Source: Pseudomonadota bacterium
GTDB lineage: Bacteria; Pseudomonadota; Alphaproteobacteria; Azospirillales; Azospirillaceae
Direction: 5' to 3'
Assembly: GCA_023411035.1 (NCBI GenBank)
Contig: JAEYPE010000239.1
Location: 8,887-72,886 of the forward strand
DNA length: 64,000 nucleotides
In this document: positions 17,190-26,636 of the stretch, one piece after another
Position numbering within the stretch: the stretch's first letter is position 1
Layout: each line of letters opens with the position of its first letter
Position numbers and translations under genes: made by a program
Notes under the pieces: model-generated
Told to the model about the DNA's origin: nothing
Database searches by the model: none
The model's input: the letters and a program-made list of their open reading frames with translations, nothing else

Positions 17190-18610
17190 TCCAGATAATC
17201 CCCCAACAGGAACTGCATGGCCTGATCCAGCCGGATGTGCGGCAGGCCGCGCGCCTCGCGGGCAAGGTCGGTGGGCGGCTGGAAGGCCATGAAATTGTAG
17301 GGCCGCTCCTGTCCCGGCGGAAAGTCCGCGTCCTCCGGAATCTCGCCGGGGAACAGCACGGTCGGGCGGTCGCGCCCGATGGGAACGCCGCGCACGCAGC
17401 GCAGTTGGCGCCCCTCATGCTCGGTCACCACCGTTTCGGTGCATTTCAGGGCGGCGAGGGCCATGGTTTCCACCTCGGCCCCCTCGAAGCGGATGCCGGC
17501 GCGGGCGTCGGAGACCAGACGGTCCAACAGATGCCGCAGGCTGTTGTGCTGGTGCGAGGCCACATGGTCGGCCTTGGTCGCGGCGAACAGCACGCGGTCG
17601 ATCCTCTTGCCCAGCAGCCAGCCCAGCCAACTGCTCGCACCGTGGCGGAAGGGCTCCAGGCTCAGTTCCAGGGCGCGCTTCATGTCCGCCATGCCCGCCG
17701 GGCCGGAGTTCAGCGCGCCCAGCACGTCGATCAGCACGATCTGCCGGTCCAGCCTGGCGAAATGGTCGGCGAAGAAGCGGCGGACGACATTCGTCTTGTA
17801 CGCCTCGTACCGCTCCTCCATCAGCGCCCACAGGGTGCCGCGCCCGCGCCGCTCGCGGGGCCTTTCCCCCGGCAGCGGGCAGAAGGTCAGCAGCGGCGCG
17901 TTCGCCATGTCGCCCGGCTCGACGAAACGTCCCGGTTGAATCAGGCTCAGCAGGTTGTCGGAGCGCCGGCAGGCGTGCAGGTAGTCGGTGTAGAGCGCCG
18001 CCCCGCGCCGCGCCTGCTCCTCCTCTGCCGGGGCCGCCGGGTCGATGGTGGCGAGCCAGCCGCGCCAGGACACCGACAACTCGTCGCGCGGCGCCCGCCC
18101 GGCCAGTTCCAGCGTCAGCGCGCTCCACTCCGCGAAGGACTGGTGCAGCAACGGCAGGTCCAGCAGCCATTCGCCGGGATAGTCCACGATGTCCAGATTC
18201 AGGGTCGCCACCGGTTGGACCGTGCGCTTCAGCACCGCGTTCGGGCGGTAGCGCATGGACAGGCGGAGTTGGCTGATGCCCCGTGTCTCCGTCGGCCAGT
18301 GCGGAGACGGGCCGGTCAACTCGGCCAGCCGCTGCTCCACCTCGAAGCGGGGGACCTGAGCATCGGGCTGGGGGCGCAGGCGCGACGCCTGGAACCGCCC
18401 GGACGACACCACGTCCAGAAAGGGAAGCCGCCCGGCCTTCAGCAGGTTGTCCACCAGCGAGGTGACGAACACGGTTTTGCCGGCCCGCCGCAGCCCGGTG
18501 ACGCCCAGCCGGACGTCCTGTTCCAGGATGCCGCCGGAAACGAGATCGCCGGCCCGTCCCAACAGGCGCGAGCCGGCGTCGTACAGATCGTTGAAAATGG
18601 GAACGCGCAA
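17186..18610 (-). CDS. ycjX: YcjX-like P-loop ATPase/GTPase
   Basis: 474 residues, DUF463 family. The Walker A motif is in GVTGLRRAGKTVFVTSLVDNLL (about residues 37-58), and IDVLGALNSG appears later. The ORF begins with TTG at 18610, and I see no strong Shine-Dalgarno, so the start is tentative. It precedes ycjF with a 4-nt overlap and follows era by ~79 bp on the same strand. Confidence 0.88.
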   Translation of the reverse strand: MRVPIFNDLYDAGSRLLGRAGDLVSGGILEQDVRLGVTGLRRAGKTVFVTSLVDNLLKAGRLPFLDVVSSGRFQASRLRPQPDAQVPRFEVEQRLAELTGPSPHWPTETRGISQLRLSMRYRPNAVLKRTVQPVATLNLDIVDYPGEWLLDLPLLHQSFAEWSALTLELAGRAPRDELSVSWRGWLATIDPAAPAEEEQARRGAALYTDYLHACRRSDNLLSLIQPGRFVEPGDMANAPLLTFCPLPGERPRERRGRGTLWALMEERYEAYKTNVVRRFFADHFARLDRQIVLIDVLGALNSGPAGMADMKRALELSLEPFRHGASSWLGWLLGKRIDRVLFAATKADHVASHQHNSLRHLLDRLVSDARAGIRFEGAEVETMALAALKCTETVVTEHEGRQLRCVRGVPIGRDRPTVLFPGEIPEDADFPPGQERPYNFMAFQPPTDLAREARGLPHIRLDQAMQFLLGDYLE

Positions 18611-18689
18611 GGTCAGCCGGTCAGTGGAATGGACGAACGTCCTTCTATATGGGAAACCGTGCGCCCACGCCTATACCCTGGCCGGTGCT

Positions 18690-19712
18690 TTAGGACGCTC
18701 CGAAGTCGAGGTTCCAGGCTTCGTACCGCTCCGGGTCGTTCTCCCAGTCCTCGCGCACCTTGACGAACAGCATCAGGTGCACGCGCTGCTCCAGCATCTC
18801 CTCCAGTTCGGTGCGGGCGGCCTGCCCCAGCGCCTTGATGCGGGAGCCCTGCTTGCCGAGCACAATGGCCTTCTGGCTGTCGCGCTGGACATACACGACC
18901 TGCGAGATCTTGACCGACCCGTTCTCGAATTCCTCCCACTGCTCGGTTTCGACCGTCGCCGCGTAGGGAAGTTCCTGGTGAAGCTGCTGGAACAGTTTCT
19001 CTCGGGTGATCTCCGCCGCCAGGAGGCGCATCGGCATGTCGGATATCTGGTCCTCCGGATAATGCCAGGGGCCTTCCGGCATGCGGGCGGCGAGGAAGCC
19101 GCGCAGATGCTCCACACCGTCGCCGGTCGAAGCGGACAGCATGAAGATGTCGGTGAAGATGCCTTCCTGGTTGAAGCTGTCGGCAAGGCCCAGCAGCTTT
19201 TCCCGCGGCACGAGGTCGATCTTGTTCAGGATCAGGATGGCCTTGCGCCCCTGCTCCTTCAGCCGGGCAATGATGCCGCGCGTGTCGTCGTCGATGCCGC
19301 GGCGCGACACGTCGTACAGCAGGCCGACCAGATCCGCGTCCTCCGCGCCCTGCCAAGCCGCCGCCACCATGGCACGGTCAAGCCGGCGCTTCGGCTTGAA
19401 GATGCCGGGGGTGTCCACGAAGATGATCTGGCTGTCGCCGGCGATCGTGATGCCCAGGACGCGCGTGCGTGTGGTCTGCACCTTGGAACTGACGATCGAC
19501 ACCTTGGAGCCGACCATGGCGTTCAGCAGGGTGGACTTTCCGGCGTTCGGCGCGCCGACCAGGGCGACGAAGCCGCAGCGCGGATTCTCCGGCACGTAGG
19601 CGCCTTCATCCAGGCCGCCCTCTTCCAAACCGCCCTCTTCCTGGCCCTCTTCCACGCCGTCGTCCCTATCGTCGAAATCGTCGTCTTCGAATTTATCGCG
19701 GCCGTCAGTCAT
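18690..19712 (-). CDS. era: GTPase Era with acidic N-terminal extension
   Basis: Ras-like GTPase that binds the 3' end of 16S rRNA during 30S maturation. 340 residues against about 300 in E. coli. The extra ~45 N-terminal residues are an Asp/Glu/Gly-rich tract containing an imperfect repeat (EEGQ-EEGG-LEEGG). G1 GAPNAGKST, G3 DTPGIF and G4 NKID are intact, and the C-terminal KH domain (QGSRIKALGQAARTEL) is complete. The start overlaps the rnc stop by 8 nt, the usual rnc-era coupling. Confidence 0.95.
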   Translation of the reverse strand: MTDGRDKFEDDDFDDRDDGVEEGQEEGGLEEGGLDEGAYVPENPRCGFVALVGAPNAGKSTLLNAMVGSKVSIVSSKVQTTRTRVLGITIAGDSQIIFVDTPGIFKPKRRLDRAMVAAAWQGAEDADLVGLLYDVSRRGIDDDTRGIIARLKEQGRKAILILNKIDLVPREKLLGLADSFNQEGIFTDIFMLSASTGDGVEHLRGFLAARMPEGPWHYPEDQISDMPMRLLAAEITREKLFQQLHQELPYAATVETEQWEEFENGSVKISQVVYVQRDSQKAIVLGKQGSRIKALGQAARTELEEMLEQRVHLMLFVKVREDWENDPERYEAWNLDFGAS

Positions 19713-20478
19713 CGACCTGCACTCCCAATTGGCGCAGCAACGCGCTGGCCGCTTTGCGTTCGGCGACCCGCTTGGACGGGCCGGTGCCGGTCACCGGCTC
19801 CATGCCCTTCAGCCGGACCGCGATAAGGAACACCGGCTCGTGCGCCGGGCCGCTCTGTTCGATCAGTTCATAGGTGGGAAGGGGATGCCCGTTGCCCTGC
19901 GCCCATTCCTGCAAGGCCGTCTTGGAATCCAGCGGCGGCGGGTCCGCCCGGTCGATCTGCCCGGCCCAGGAGGAGCGGATGAAGGCCCGCGCCTTGTCCA
20001 TACCGCCGTCCAGATAGAGCGCCCCGATCACCGCCTCGCAGGCGTCGGCCAGGATGCTGCGGTTGTTGCGCCCGCCGCCCTGCGCCTCCGACGGTGACAG
20101 GCGCAGGTAGCGCCCCAGCCGGAGCGTGTCGGCGACGCGGCCCAGGGCCTCCCGCCGGACCAGCGAGACGTGCCGCTTGGCGAGCGCGCCCTCGCGTTCG
20201 GTGGGGAAGCGCTCCAGCAGCCATTCCGCGATGACGAGGCCGAGCACCCGGTCGCCCAGGAATTCCAGCCGCTCATAGGCCAGCCCCGGCCCCTGCTCGG
20301 GCCGTCCGCCGCGGGCATTGCGCTCCAGCCCCATAAGGCTGGGGTGGGTGACCGCGTCGGCCAGCCGTTGCGGGTCGGCGAAGCGATGGCCGAGCGCCGC
20401 GGCCAGCTCCGCGAGGTCGGCGGAATCGGCATTCACGTCCGAAGCGGACGCCATGGGGGTTCCCCGTTCTTCAGCGCT
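19705..20478 (-). CDS. rnc: Ribonuclease III
   Basis: Double-strand-specific endonuclease for rRNA and mRNA processing. About 257 residues. The catalytic signature ERLEFLGDRVLG and the second acidic motif DACEAVIGALYLDGG are present, with a C-terminal dsRBD (SKTALQEWAQGNG... SKRVAERKAA). GTG 20478 is preferred because GGAGAG lies 6 nt upstream. TTG 20502, which abuts the lepB stop, and ATG 20454 are alternatives. It is embedded in the lepB-rnc-era operon. Confidence 0.94.
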   Translation of the reverse strand, partial: SAEERGTPMASASDVNADSADLAELAAALGHRFADPQRLADAVTHPSLMGLERNARGGRPEQGPGLAYERLEFLGDRVLGLVIAEWLLERFPTEREGALAKRHVSLVRREALGRVADTLRLGRYLRLSPSEAQGGGRNNRSILADACEAVIGALYLDGGMDKARAFIRSSWAGQIDRADPPPLDSKTALQEWAQGNGHPLPTYELIEQSGPAHEPVFLIAVRLKGMEPVTGTGPSKRVAERKAASALLRQLGVQVDD

Positions 20479-20502
20479 CACAATAAACTCTCCGCGCCCC
20501 AA

Positions 20503-21273
20503 TCACTTCACGGCACTGAACAGGCGGCTGAACCGCAGGTCCACCGGCCAACGCCACACCTCGAAGAAGCGCGTTCCGTCCTCCAGCGAGAAGAACAGGA
20601 ATTCGGCGCGCCCGACCAGGTTCTCCATCGGGACATACCCCACCTGCGACGGCACGCGGCTGTCCAGCGAGTTGTCGCGGTTGTCGCCCATCATGAACAG
20701 GTGGCCCGCCGGCACCTTGAAGGCCGGGGTGTTGTCGAGGGGGCCGTTGTCCGTCTCCTCGATGATGCGGTGGCTGCGCCCGCCCGGCAGCGTTTCGACA
20801 TACTGCGCGATCCGCACCTCGCGGCCCAGCGCGTCGCGGGACACGTAGTCCTCGATCCGCTCGCGCTTCACCGGCTGGCCGTTGATGTGCAGCACGCCGC
20901 CGGTGACCTGGATGGTGTCGCCCGGCAGGCCGACCACGCGCTTGATGTAGTCGGTCTTGTTGTCGCGCGGCAGCTTGAACACGGCGACGTCGCCGCGCTC
21001 CGGCTCATGGCCCAGGATGCGGCCCTCGAACAGCGGCAGGCCGAAGCCGACCGTGTACTTGCTGTATCCGTAGGAGAACTTGGACACGAACAGATAGTCG
21101 CCGATCAGCAACGTCGGGATCATCGACCCGGACGGGATGTTGAAGGGCTCGAACGCGAAGGTCCGCACGCCGAAGGCGATGATAACCGCGTAGATGACCG
21201 TCTTCACCGTTTCGGCAAAGCCGCCTGTCTCTTTGGTTTTGCCGGTCAAGGCGGTTTCTTTGTTCATGGTCAT
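20503..21273 (-). CDS. lepB: Signal peptidase I
   Basis: Membrane-bound Ser/Lys protease that cleaves Sec and Tat signal peptides at the periplasmic face. 256 residues. One N-terminal transmembrane helix (about 20-40) is followed by the catalytic Ser in PSGSMIPTLL, the catalytic Lys in DYIKRVVGLPGD, and box E MGDNRDNSLDSR. ATG 21273 overlaps the acpS stop as ATGA, which indicates translational coupling. Confidence 0.95.
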   Translation of the reverse strand: MTMNKETALTGKTKETGGFAETVKTVIYAVIIAFGVRTFAFEPFNIPSGSMIPTLLIGDYLFVSKFSYGYSKYTVGFGLPLFEGRILGHEPERGDVAVFKLPRDNKTDYIKRVVGLPGDTIQVTGGVLHINGQPVKRERIEDYVSRDALGREVRIAQYVETLPGGRSHRIIEETDNGPLDNTPAFKVPAGHLFMMGDNRDNSLDSRVPSQVGYVPMENLVGRAEFLFFSLEDGTRFFEVWRWPVDLRFSRLFSAVK

Positions 21274-21725
21274 GCGGGGGATGCCGTGGAGGTAATGATG
21301 GGGGTGTCGGCGGGTTCGGCGCTTATGATGACGAAGGCCTCGGCCATCGGATACTCGTCGGTCAGCGTGACGTGGATGCGCGCCTGCATGCCCGCCGGGG
21401 TGATCGCCTTCAGCCGGTCCAGCGCCCCGCCGGTCAGGCGCATGGTCGGCTGGCCGGAGGGCAGGTTGACGACGCCCATGTCGCGCCAGAACACGCCGTT
21501 GCGGAAGCCGGTGCCCAGCGCCTTGGAGCAGGCCTCCTTGGCGGCGAAGCGCTTGGCGTAGGTGGCGGCGCGCGCGCTGTGCCTGCCGGCGGCCCCGGCG
21601 CGTCGTTCCGACTTGGCACGCTCCACGTCGGTGAAGACGCGGGCGATGAAGCGGTCCCCGAAGCGGTCCAGCGACTGTTCGATCCGGCGGATGTCGATCA
21701 GGTCGTTGCCGATGCCGAGGATCAT
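21270..21725 (-). CDS. acpS: Holo-[acyl-carrier-protein] synthase
   Basis: Transfers 4'-phosphopantetheine from CoA to apo-ACP. 151 residues, slightly longer than the usual ~125. MILGIGNDLIDIRRIE provides the metal-binding Asp. The second motif is RFAAKEACSKALGTG. An insertion around residues 40-58 (RAGAAGRHSARAA) accounts for part of the extra length. The start overlaps the pdxJ stop as ATGA. Confidence 0.94.
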   Translation of the reverse strand: MILGIGNDLIDIRRIEQSLDRFGDRFIARVFTDVERAKSERRAGAAGRHSARAATYAKRFAAKEACSKALGTGFRNGVFWRDMGVVNLPSGQPTMRLTGGALDRLKAITPAGMQARIHVTLTDEYPMAEAFVIISAEPADTPIITSTASPA

Positions 21726-22474
21726 GAGGCAGCCCCGGCAGCCGCACGGGCATCCTTCATGACGGCGCGCATGCGCTGGATCGTGTTGCCCAGACCGACG
21801 AAGATCGCCTCGCCGATCAGGAAATGGCCGATGTTCAGTTCCACGATGGTCGGGATGGCGGCGACCGCGCCCACCGTCTCGTAATTCAGCCCATGGCCGG
21901 CGTGGCATTCCAGGCCGATGGCCTCGGCGTGGGCCGCCGCCCGGACGATCCGCTCCAATTCCGCCGCGCGCTCCGCCCCGGCGGGCGCGTCGCAATAGGC
22001 GCCGGTGTGCAATTCCACTACCGGCGCGCCGAGCGCCTTCGCCGCGTCGAGTTGCGCCGGTTCCGGGTCGATGAACAGGGAGACGCGGATGCCCGCCGCG
22101 CCGAGTTCGCCGACGTAGAGCTTCAGGTTCTCCATCTGCCCGGCGACGTCCAGACCGCCTTCGGTGGTGACCTCCGTGCGCTTTTCCGGGACGAGGCAGC
22201 AGGCGTGCGGCTTGTGGCGCAGCGCGATGCCGAGCATCTCCTCCGTCGCCGCCATTTCCAGGTTCAGCGGCAGCGCGATCTGGTCCATCAGCCGGTCGAT
22301 GTCGGAATCGACGATGTGGCGGCGATCCTCGCGCAGATGGGCGGTGATGCCGTCGGCCCCGGCTTCCGCGGCGAGCTTCGCGGCGCGCACGGGATCGGGA
22401 TGGCGCCCGCCCCGCGCGTTGCGGACGGTCGCCACATGGTCGATGTTCACGCCGAGGCGCAAAGGACGGGGCAT
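21722..22474 (-). CDS. pdxJ: Pyridoxine 5'-phosphate synthase
   Basis: Condenses 1-deoxyxylulose-5-phosphate with 3-amino-2-oxopropyl phosphate in the DXP-dependent vitamin B6 pathway. 250 residues, TIM barrel. RLGVNIDHVATVRNARGG, ITAHLREDRRHI, ECHAGHGLNY and ELNIGHFLIGEA are all conserved. The start at 22474 matches the family N-terminus; GGAG is 10 nt upstream. The pdxJ-acpS-lepB order is common in alphaproteobacteria. Confidence 0.95.
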   Translation of the reverse strand: MPRPLRLGVNIDHVATVRNARGGRHPDPVRAAKLAAEAGADGITAHLREDRRHIVDSDIDRLMDQIALPLNLEMAATEEMLGIALRHKPHACCLVPEKRTEVTTEGGLDVAGQMENLKLYVGELGAAGIRVSLFIDPEPAQLDAAKALGAPVVELHTGAYCDAPAGAERAAELERIVRAAAHAEAIGLECHAGHGLNYETVGAVAAIPTIVELNIGHFLIGEAIFVGLGNTIQRMRAVMKDARAAAGAAS

Positions 22475-22573
22475 AGGCTCGAAACTCCGGTGTCGCGCCG
22501 GTCCCGCATCCTGCATCCGGCGGGCACCGGTTCTCCCTGCTATATAGCGGCGGTGCGGCGTCGCGTCACGCCG

Positions 22574-22984
22574 TCATTCGACGGCGATCCGCGCGGCGAG
22601 CGCCTTCAACTCCTCGATGGGCGGGTTGTGGCGCGGCCAGACCAGATCGGCGCCGTCGTTCTCATAGCGCGGCACCACATGCACATGGATGTGCGGCACG
22701 GTCTGCCAACCCGCATGCTTGTTGGCCTGGAGAAGGGTGATTCCCTCTGGCGAGAAGGCCGCCTGAACGGCGCGGGCGACCTTGTGGACGGTCCGGAACA
22801 GGGCCGCGGCCTCGCCCTCCGTCACGTCCAGGATGGTCGGCGCCGGACGCTTCAGGGCGACCAGCACATGGCCGGGGTTGACCTGCCCGGCGTCCATGAA
22901 GGCGAAGGTGTCCGCATCCTCGTACACCACGGCGCAGGGCAGCTCTCCGGCGATCAGGCGGCTGAAGATGGTCGGGGTGGACAT
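22574..22984 (-). CDS. HIT family nucleotide-binding protein
   Basis: 136 residues. The histidine-triad motif is HIHVHVVPR near residues 98-106. Family members hydrolyse nucleoside phosphoramidates or related adenylates. GAGGGAAG lies upstream of the ATG. It sits between rsh and pdxJ, all on the minus strand with short gaps. Confidence 0.93.
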   Translation of the reverse strand: MSTPTIFSRLIAGELPCAVVYEDADTFAFMDAGQVNPGHVLVALKRPAPTILDVTEGEAAALFRTVHKVARAVQAAFSPEGITLLQANKHAGWQTVPHIHVHVVPRYENDGADLVWPRHNPPIEELKALAARIAVE

Positions 22985-23024
22985 GCTTCCCTCGCTGATG
23001 GTGGGCGCAACGGCGCGGGCGCCC

Positions 23025-25193
23025 TTACCGCCCGCGGGCGCGCTCCACCGCGTTGATGGCGGGGGTGGCGCGCAGGGCCGCCATGATGTTGGTCAGATGC
23101 TTGGCATCCTTCACGTCGATGTCGATCAGCAGCTCGAAGAAGTCGGTGTTGCGGCTGGTGATCTTCAGGTTCGTGATGTTGCCGCCGTTCTTGCCGATGA
23201 CGGTGGAAAGCGTGCCGAGCGATCCCGGTTCGTTCGCCACCACAAGCGAGATGCGCCCCACATGCTCTTCCGGGCTGTCCGGACCGATGTCCCAGGCGAC
23301 GTCGATCCAGCGTTCCGGCGACTCGTGGAAGCTTTCCAGCGTCTCGCAGTCGATGGTGTGGATGGTCACGCCCTTGCCGGTGGTCACGATGCCGACGATG
23401 CGGTCGCCCGGCAGCGGGTGGCAGCAGCGGGCGTAATGCACCGCCATGCCGGGGATCAGGCCGCGGATCGGCAGCGGCGCGTTGCTGCCCTTCGCCTTCG
23501 GCTTGGGCTTCGGAAGCGTGATGGCGTTCTTGTCGTCGCCTTCCTTCGGCGTCGTCACCTGCGGCTTGTGGCCGGGGAAGACGGCGTGGAAGACCTCGCG
23601 GCCCGAATGCAGGCCGGACCCGACGCTGGCCAGCAGATCGTCGGCGCTCGGCTGCTGGAAGATCTTGATGACGCCTTCCAGCGCCTTTTCCGAGAACTCG
23701 TAGCCTTCCGACTTGAACTGGCGCTGGAGGATCGCCCGGCCGAGTTCCATGTACTGGGTGCGCTGCTGGGTGCGCAGGAACTTGCGGATGCGCGCCCGCG
23801 CCTTGCCGGTGACGACGAAGCGTTCCCAGCCCGGAACCGGGGTCTGGGCCTTCGAAGTGATGATGTCGACCTGATCGCCGTTCTGAAGCTGCGTGCGCAG
23901 CGGCAGCATCCGCCCGTTGATCTTGGCGCCGACGCAGTGGTCGCCGACCTCCGAATGGACGGCGTAGGCGAAGTCCACCGGAGTCGCCCCGCGCGGCAGC
24001 GCGATCAGGTCGCCCTTCGGCGTGAAGCAGAAGACCTGATCCTGGAACAGCTCCAGCTTGGTGTGCTCCAGGAACTCCTCGGGCTTCTGGGCGTGCTCCA
24101 GGATGTCCAGAAGCTCGCGCAGCCAGCGGTACTCGCGCCCCTGGGTGCGCGGCTGCCCCTGCTTGTAGGCCCAGTGGGCGGCAACGCCGAGTTCGCAGAT
24201 CTCGTGCATGTCGCGGGTGCGGATCTGCACCTCGATCCGGTTGCGCTCCGGACCGATCACGCCGGTGTGGAGCGAGCGGTAGCCGTTGGGCTTCGGGGTC
24301 GAGATGTAGTCCTTGAAGCGCCCCGGAACGACCGGATAATGGGCATGGATCACGCCCAGCGCCTGATAGCATTCCGGCACCGTCTCCACCATGATCCGGA
24401 AGGCCATGATGTCGGAAAGCTGCTCGAAGCTGACATTCTTGCGCTGGAGCTTGCGCCAGATCGAATAGGCGGTCTTCTCGCGCCCGGTGATTCCCGCGTC
24501 GGGCAAACCCTCGTCCGCCAGCGTGCTGCGAAGCTCCTGGATGATGCGCTGGACGCGGTTTTCACCCTCCGACCGCAGGCGGGCGAGCTGGGCCAGGATG
24601 CTGTCGCGGGCGTCCGGATTCAACTCCGCGAAGGAGAGATCCTCCAACTCGTCCTTGACCTGATGCATGCCGATGCGCTCGGCCAGCGGGGCGTAGATTT
24701 CGATGGTTTCGCGGGCGATGCGCTTGCGCTTGTCCGGGTTCTTCAGGTGGAACAGCGTGCGCATGTTGTGCAGCCGGTCGGCCAGCTTGACCAGGAGGAC
24801 GCGGATGTCCTCCGACATGGCCAGCACCAGCTTACGGAAATTCTCGGCCTGCTTGGCCTGCTCGCTGTGGAGTTCCAGGCGCGACAGCTTGGTCACGCCG
24901 TCCACCAGACGGGCGATTTCCTTGCCGAAAAGCTTCTCGATGTCCTCCAGCGTGGCAACCGTGTCTTCCACGGTGTCGTGCAGCAGCGCCGTCGCGATGG
25001 TCCCGGCGTCCAGCTTGAGCTGGGTCAGGATGCCGGCGACTTCCAGCGGATGAAGGAAATAGGGATCGCCGGAGGCGCGGGTCTGCGAGCCGTGCGCCTT
25101 CATGGAGAAGACGTAGGCGCGGTTGAGCAACTCCTCGTCCGCCGAGGGGTCGTACGCCTTGACGCGCTCGACAAGCTCATATTGCCGGATCAT
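23025..25193 (-). CDS. rsh: Bifunctional (p)ppGpp synthetase/hydrolase, RelA/SpoT type
   Basis: 722 residues. Domains in order: an HD hydrolase (HPLEVAGILTQL, then HDTVEDT), a synthetase (GRFKDYISTPKPNGYRSLHT), TGS (VFCFTPKGDLIALPRGATPVDFAY), a helical region, and C-terminal ACT (SLVVANEPGSLGTLSTVIG). The intact HD motif and a YRSLHT-type synthetase suggest both activities, as for the single long Rsh of most alphaproteobacteria. It follows rpoZ, the standard arrangement. Confidence 0.95.
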   Translation of the reverse strand: MIRQYELVERVKAYDPSADEELLNRAYVFSMKAHGSQTRASGDPYFLHPLEVAGILTQLKLDAGTIATALLHDTVEDTVATLEDIEKLFGKEIARLVDGVTKLSRLELHSEQAKQAENFRKLVLAMSEDIRVLLVKLADRLHNMRTLFHLKNPDKRKRIARETIEIYAPLAERIGMHQVKDELEDLSFAELNPDARDSILAQLARLRSEGENRVQRIIQELRSTLADEGLPDAGITGREKTAYSIWRKLQRKNVSFEQLSDIMAFRIMVETVPECYQALGVIHAHYPVVPGRFKDYISTPKPNGYRSLHTGVIGPERNRIEVQIRTRDMHEICELGVAAHWAYKQGQPRTQGREYRWLRELLDILEHAQKPEEFLEHTKLELFQDQVFCFTPKGDLIALPRGATPVDFAYAVHSEVGDHCVGAKINGRMLPLRTQLQNGDQVDIITSKAQTPVPGWERFVVTGKARARIRKFLRTQQRTQYMELGRAILQRQFKSEGYEFSEKALEGVIKIFQQPSADDLLASVGSGLHSGREVFHAVFPGHKPQVTTPKEGDDKNAITLPKPKPKAKGSNAPLPIRGLIPGMAVHYARCCHPLPGDRIVGIVTTGKGVTIHTIDCETLESFHESPERWIDVAWDIGPDSPEEHVGRISLVVANEPGSLGTLSTVIGKNGGNITNLKITSRNTDFFELLIDIDVKDAKHLTNIMAALRATPAINAVERARGR

Positions 25194-25253
25194 GCCACCC
25201 GACCCGGCGCAGCGTGCGCCATGAAGTTTCGCAAACGATTGGTTCGGAGATGG

Positions 25254-25274
25254 AAAGGGGGCCTACCGGCCCCC
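25254..25274 (-). terminator. Probable terminator between rpoZ and rsh
   Basis: GGGGGCC (25257-25263) and GGCCCCC (25268-25274) form a 7-bp stem with a 4-nt loop. On the minus strand only TTT follows the stem, so termination may be partial and allow readthrough into rsh. Confidence 0.5.
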
Positions 25275-25298
25275 GCACCCGGTCGCTGACGGCCAGCG

Positions 25299-25742
25299 TC
25301 AGAGATCCCCGTCTGCATCGCGGCCGACCTCGTCCTCGGTCATGCCGAAGGCCGCAGCCGGGTCACTCTCCATATCGGACAGAAGGTCGTCGCCTTCGCC
25401 GACCTCCTCCGCCTCGCTCATCCCTTCCTCGTCTTCCAGCGACGTGTCGCCGCGGGCGGCCCAGTCATGTTCGCCGGCCATCAGCTCGACGATTTCCTCT
25501 TCCGGTTCGTCCGGCTCGACATGCTTCTGATGGCCCTTGATCAGGGCGTTCTTCAGATATTCCAGCGAAACCGTCTCATCGGCGATCTCGCGCAGGGCAA
25601 CGACCGGATTCTTGTCGTTGTCGCGGTCGATCGACAGCGGAGCGCCGGACGCGACTTCACGCGCGCGCTGGGCCGCCATCATGACCAGTTCAAACCGGTT
25701 CGGAACCTTGAGGACGCAATCTTCGACGGTAACGCGGGCCAT
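25299..25742 (-). CDS. rpoZ: RNA polymerase omega subunit with long acidic tail
   Basis: Omega aids assembly of RNA polymerase by binding beta'. The conserved core is residues 1-75 (MARVTVEDCVLKVPNRFELVMMAAQRAR, then NPVVALREIAD). A long Glu/Asp-rich tail brings the total to 147 residues, against about 90 in E. coli. MARVTVEDC is the universal start, at 25742. It lies just upstream of rsh, and the divergent neighbour is the NYN-domain gene. Confidence 0.93.
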   Translation of the reverse strand: MARVTVEDCVLKVPNRFELVMMAAQRAREVASGAPLSIDRDNDKNPVVALREIADETVSLEYLKNALIKGHQKHVEPDEPEEEIVELMAGEHDWAARGDTSLEDEEGMSEAEEVGEGDDLLSDMESDPAAAFGMTEDEVGRDADGDL

Positions 25743-25941
25743 ACCAAACCAACTCCGGGATCTGCGAAGGCAACCGAATATATTGATGCATACGCGCCTG
25801 CGCAAGCGCTTCGAGCCGCCCCCGGACCCGCCCGCCTTACCCCGCCCGCGGCGGAGCCATGCCCGCACTCCCCCTTGCTCGCGCGCAGACCAATCCCTAT
25901 TTTACTTATCTGGTGAATCGCAATTTCGCGTATGCCTGACA

Positions 25942-25947
25942 TATAAT
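25942..25947 (+). promoter_or_regulatory. Candidate -10 box of the NYN-domain gene
   Basis: Exact TATAAT about 27 bp upstream of the chosen TTG start, in an AT-rich island (about 25895-25975) of otherwise GC-rich DNA. No good -35 is present at 16-18 bp. Confidence 0.4.
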
Positions 25948-25974
25948 TCAATCCATCGTAGAAGGATTACGCAG

Positions 25975-26622
25975 TTGGATCGCAATACGACTTTGCCGAA
26001 GGAAGTTACGAAGCTTTTTTATAAGGAAGAGCGGCTGGCGATGTTCATCGACGGCGCCAATTTATACGCAGCCGCCCGGTCCCTGGGCTTCGATATCGAC
26101 TATAAGCGTCTCCGCGACGGGTTCGCCTCCGAAGGACGACTGGTCCGCGCCTTCTATTACACCGCGTTGGTCGAGGATCAGGAATATTCGCCGATCCGTC
26201 CGCTGGTCGATTGGCTGGACTACAACGGCTACACCATGGTGACCAAGCCGACCAAGGAATTCACGGACGCCTCGGGTCGCCGCAAGATCAAGGGCAACAT
26301 GGACATCGAGCTGGCCATCGACGTGATGGAGATGGCGGAGCGGGTGGACCACATCCTGCTGTTCTCGGGCGACGGCGACTTCCGCCGGCTGGTGGAGGCG
26401 GTGCAGCGCAAGGGCGTTCGGGTCAGCGTCATCAGCACCGTGCGCTCCCAGCCGCCGATGGTCGCGGACGAGTTGCGCCGTCAGGCCGACAACTTCATCG
26501 AACTTCAGGACCTCGCCCCCAGCATCGCCCGCGTCCATCATCACCGCGAGCCGATGGGGAACGCCGGTGCTCCCGGTGGGACGGACCTGCCCGGCCAGGG
26601 CAATCCCTACGCCAATTTCTGA
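25975..26622 (+). CDS. NYN domain (LabA/DUF88) PIN-like RNase-fold protein
   Basis: About 215 residues. The NYN core covers AMFIDGANLYAAARSLGFDIDYKRL (first acidic residue), IKGNMDIELAIDVMEMA, ILLFSGDGDFRRLVEAVQRKG and ADELRRQADNFIEL. These are the conserved acidic positions of the PIN/NYN nuclease fold. TTG 25975 with GAAGGA 8 nt upstream gives an N-terminus like homologues (LFYKEERLAMFIDG); ATG 26041 would remove family sequence. It is likely an RNA-processing or regulatory protein. The GC content of the 5' end is lower than its neighbours. Confidence 0.87.
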   Translation: MDRNTTLPKEVTKLFYKEERLAMFIDGANLYAAARSLGFDIDYKRLRDGFASEGRLVRAFYYTALVEDQEYSPIRPLVDWLDYNGYTMVTKPTKEFTDASGRRKIKGNMDIELAIDVMEMAERVDHILLFSGDGDFRRLVEAVQRKGVRVSVISTVRSQPPMVADELRRQADNFIELQDLAPSIARVHHHREPMGNAGAPGGTDLPGQGNPYANF

Positions 26623-26636
26623 TCGGCACCACTCAC

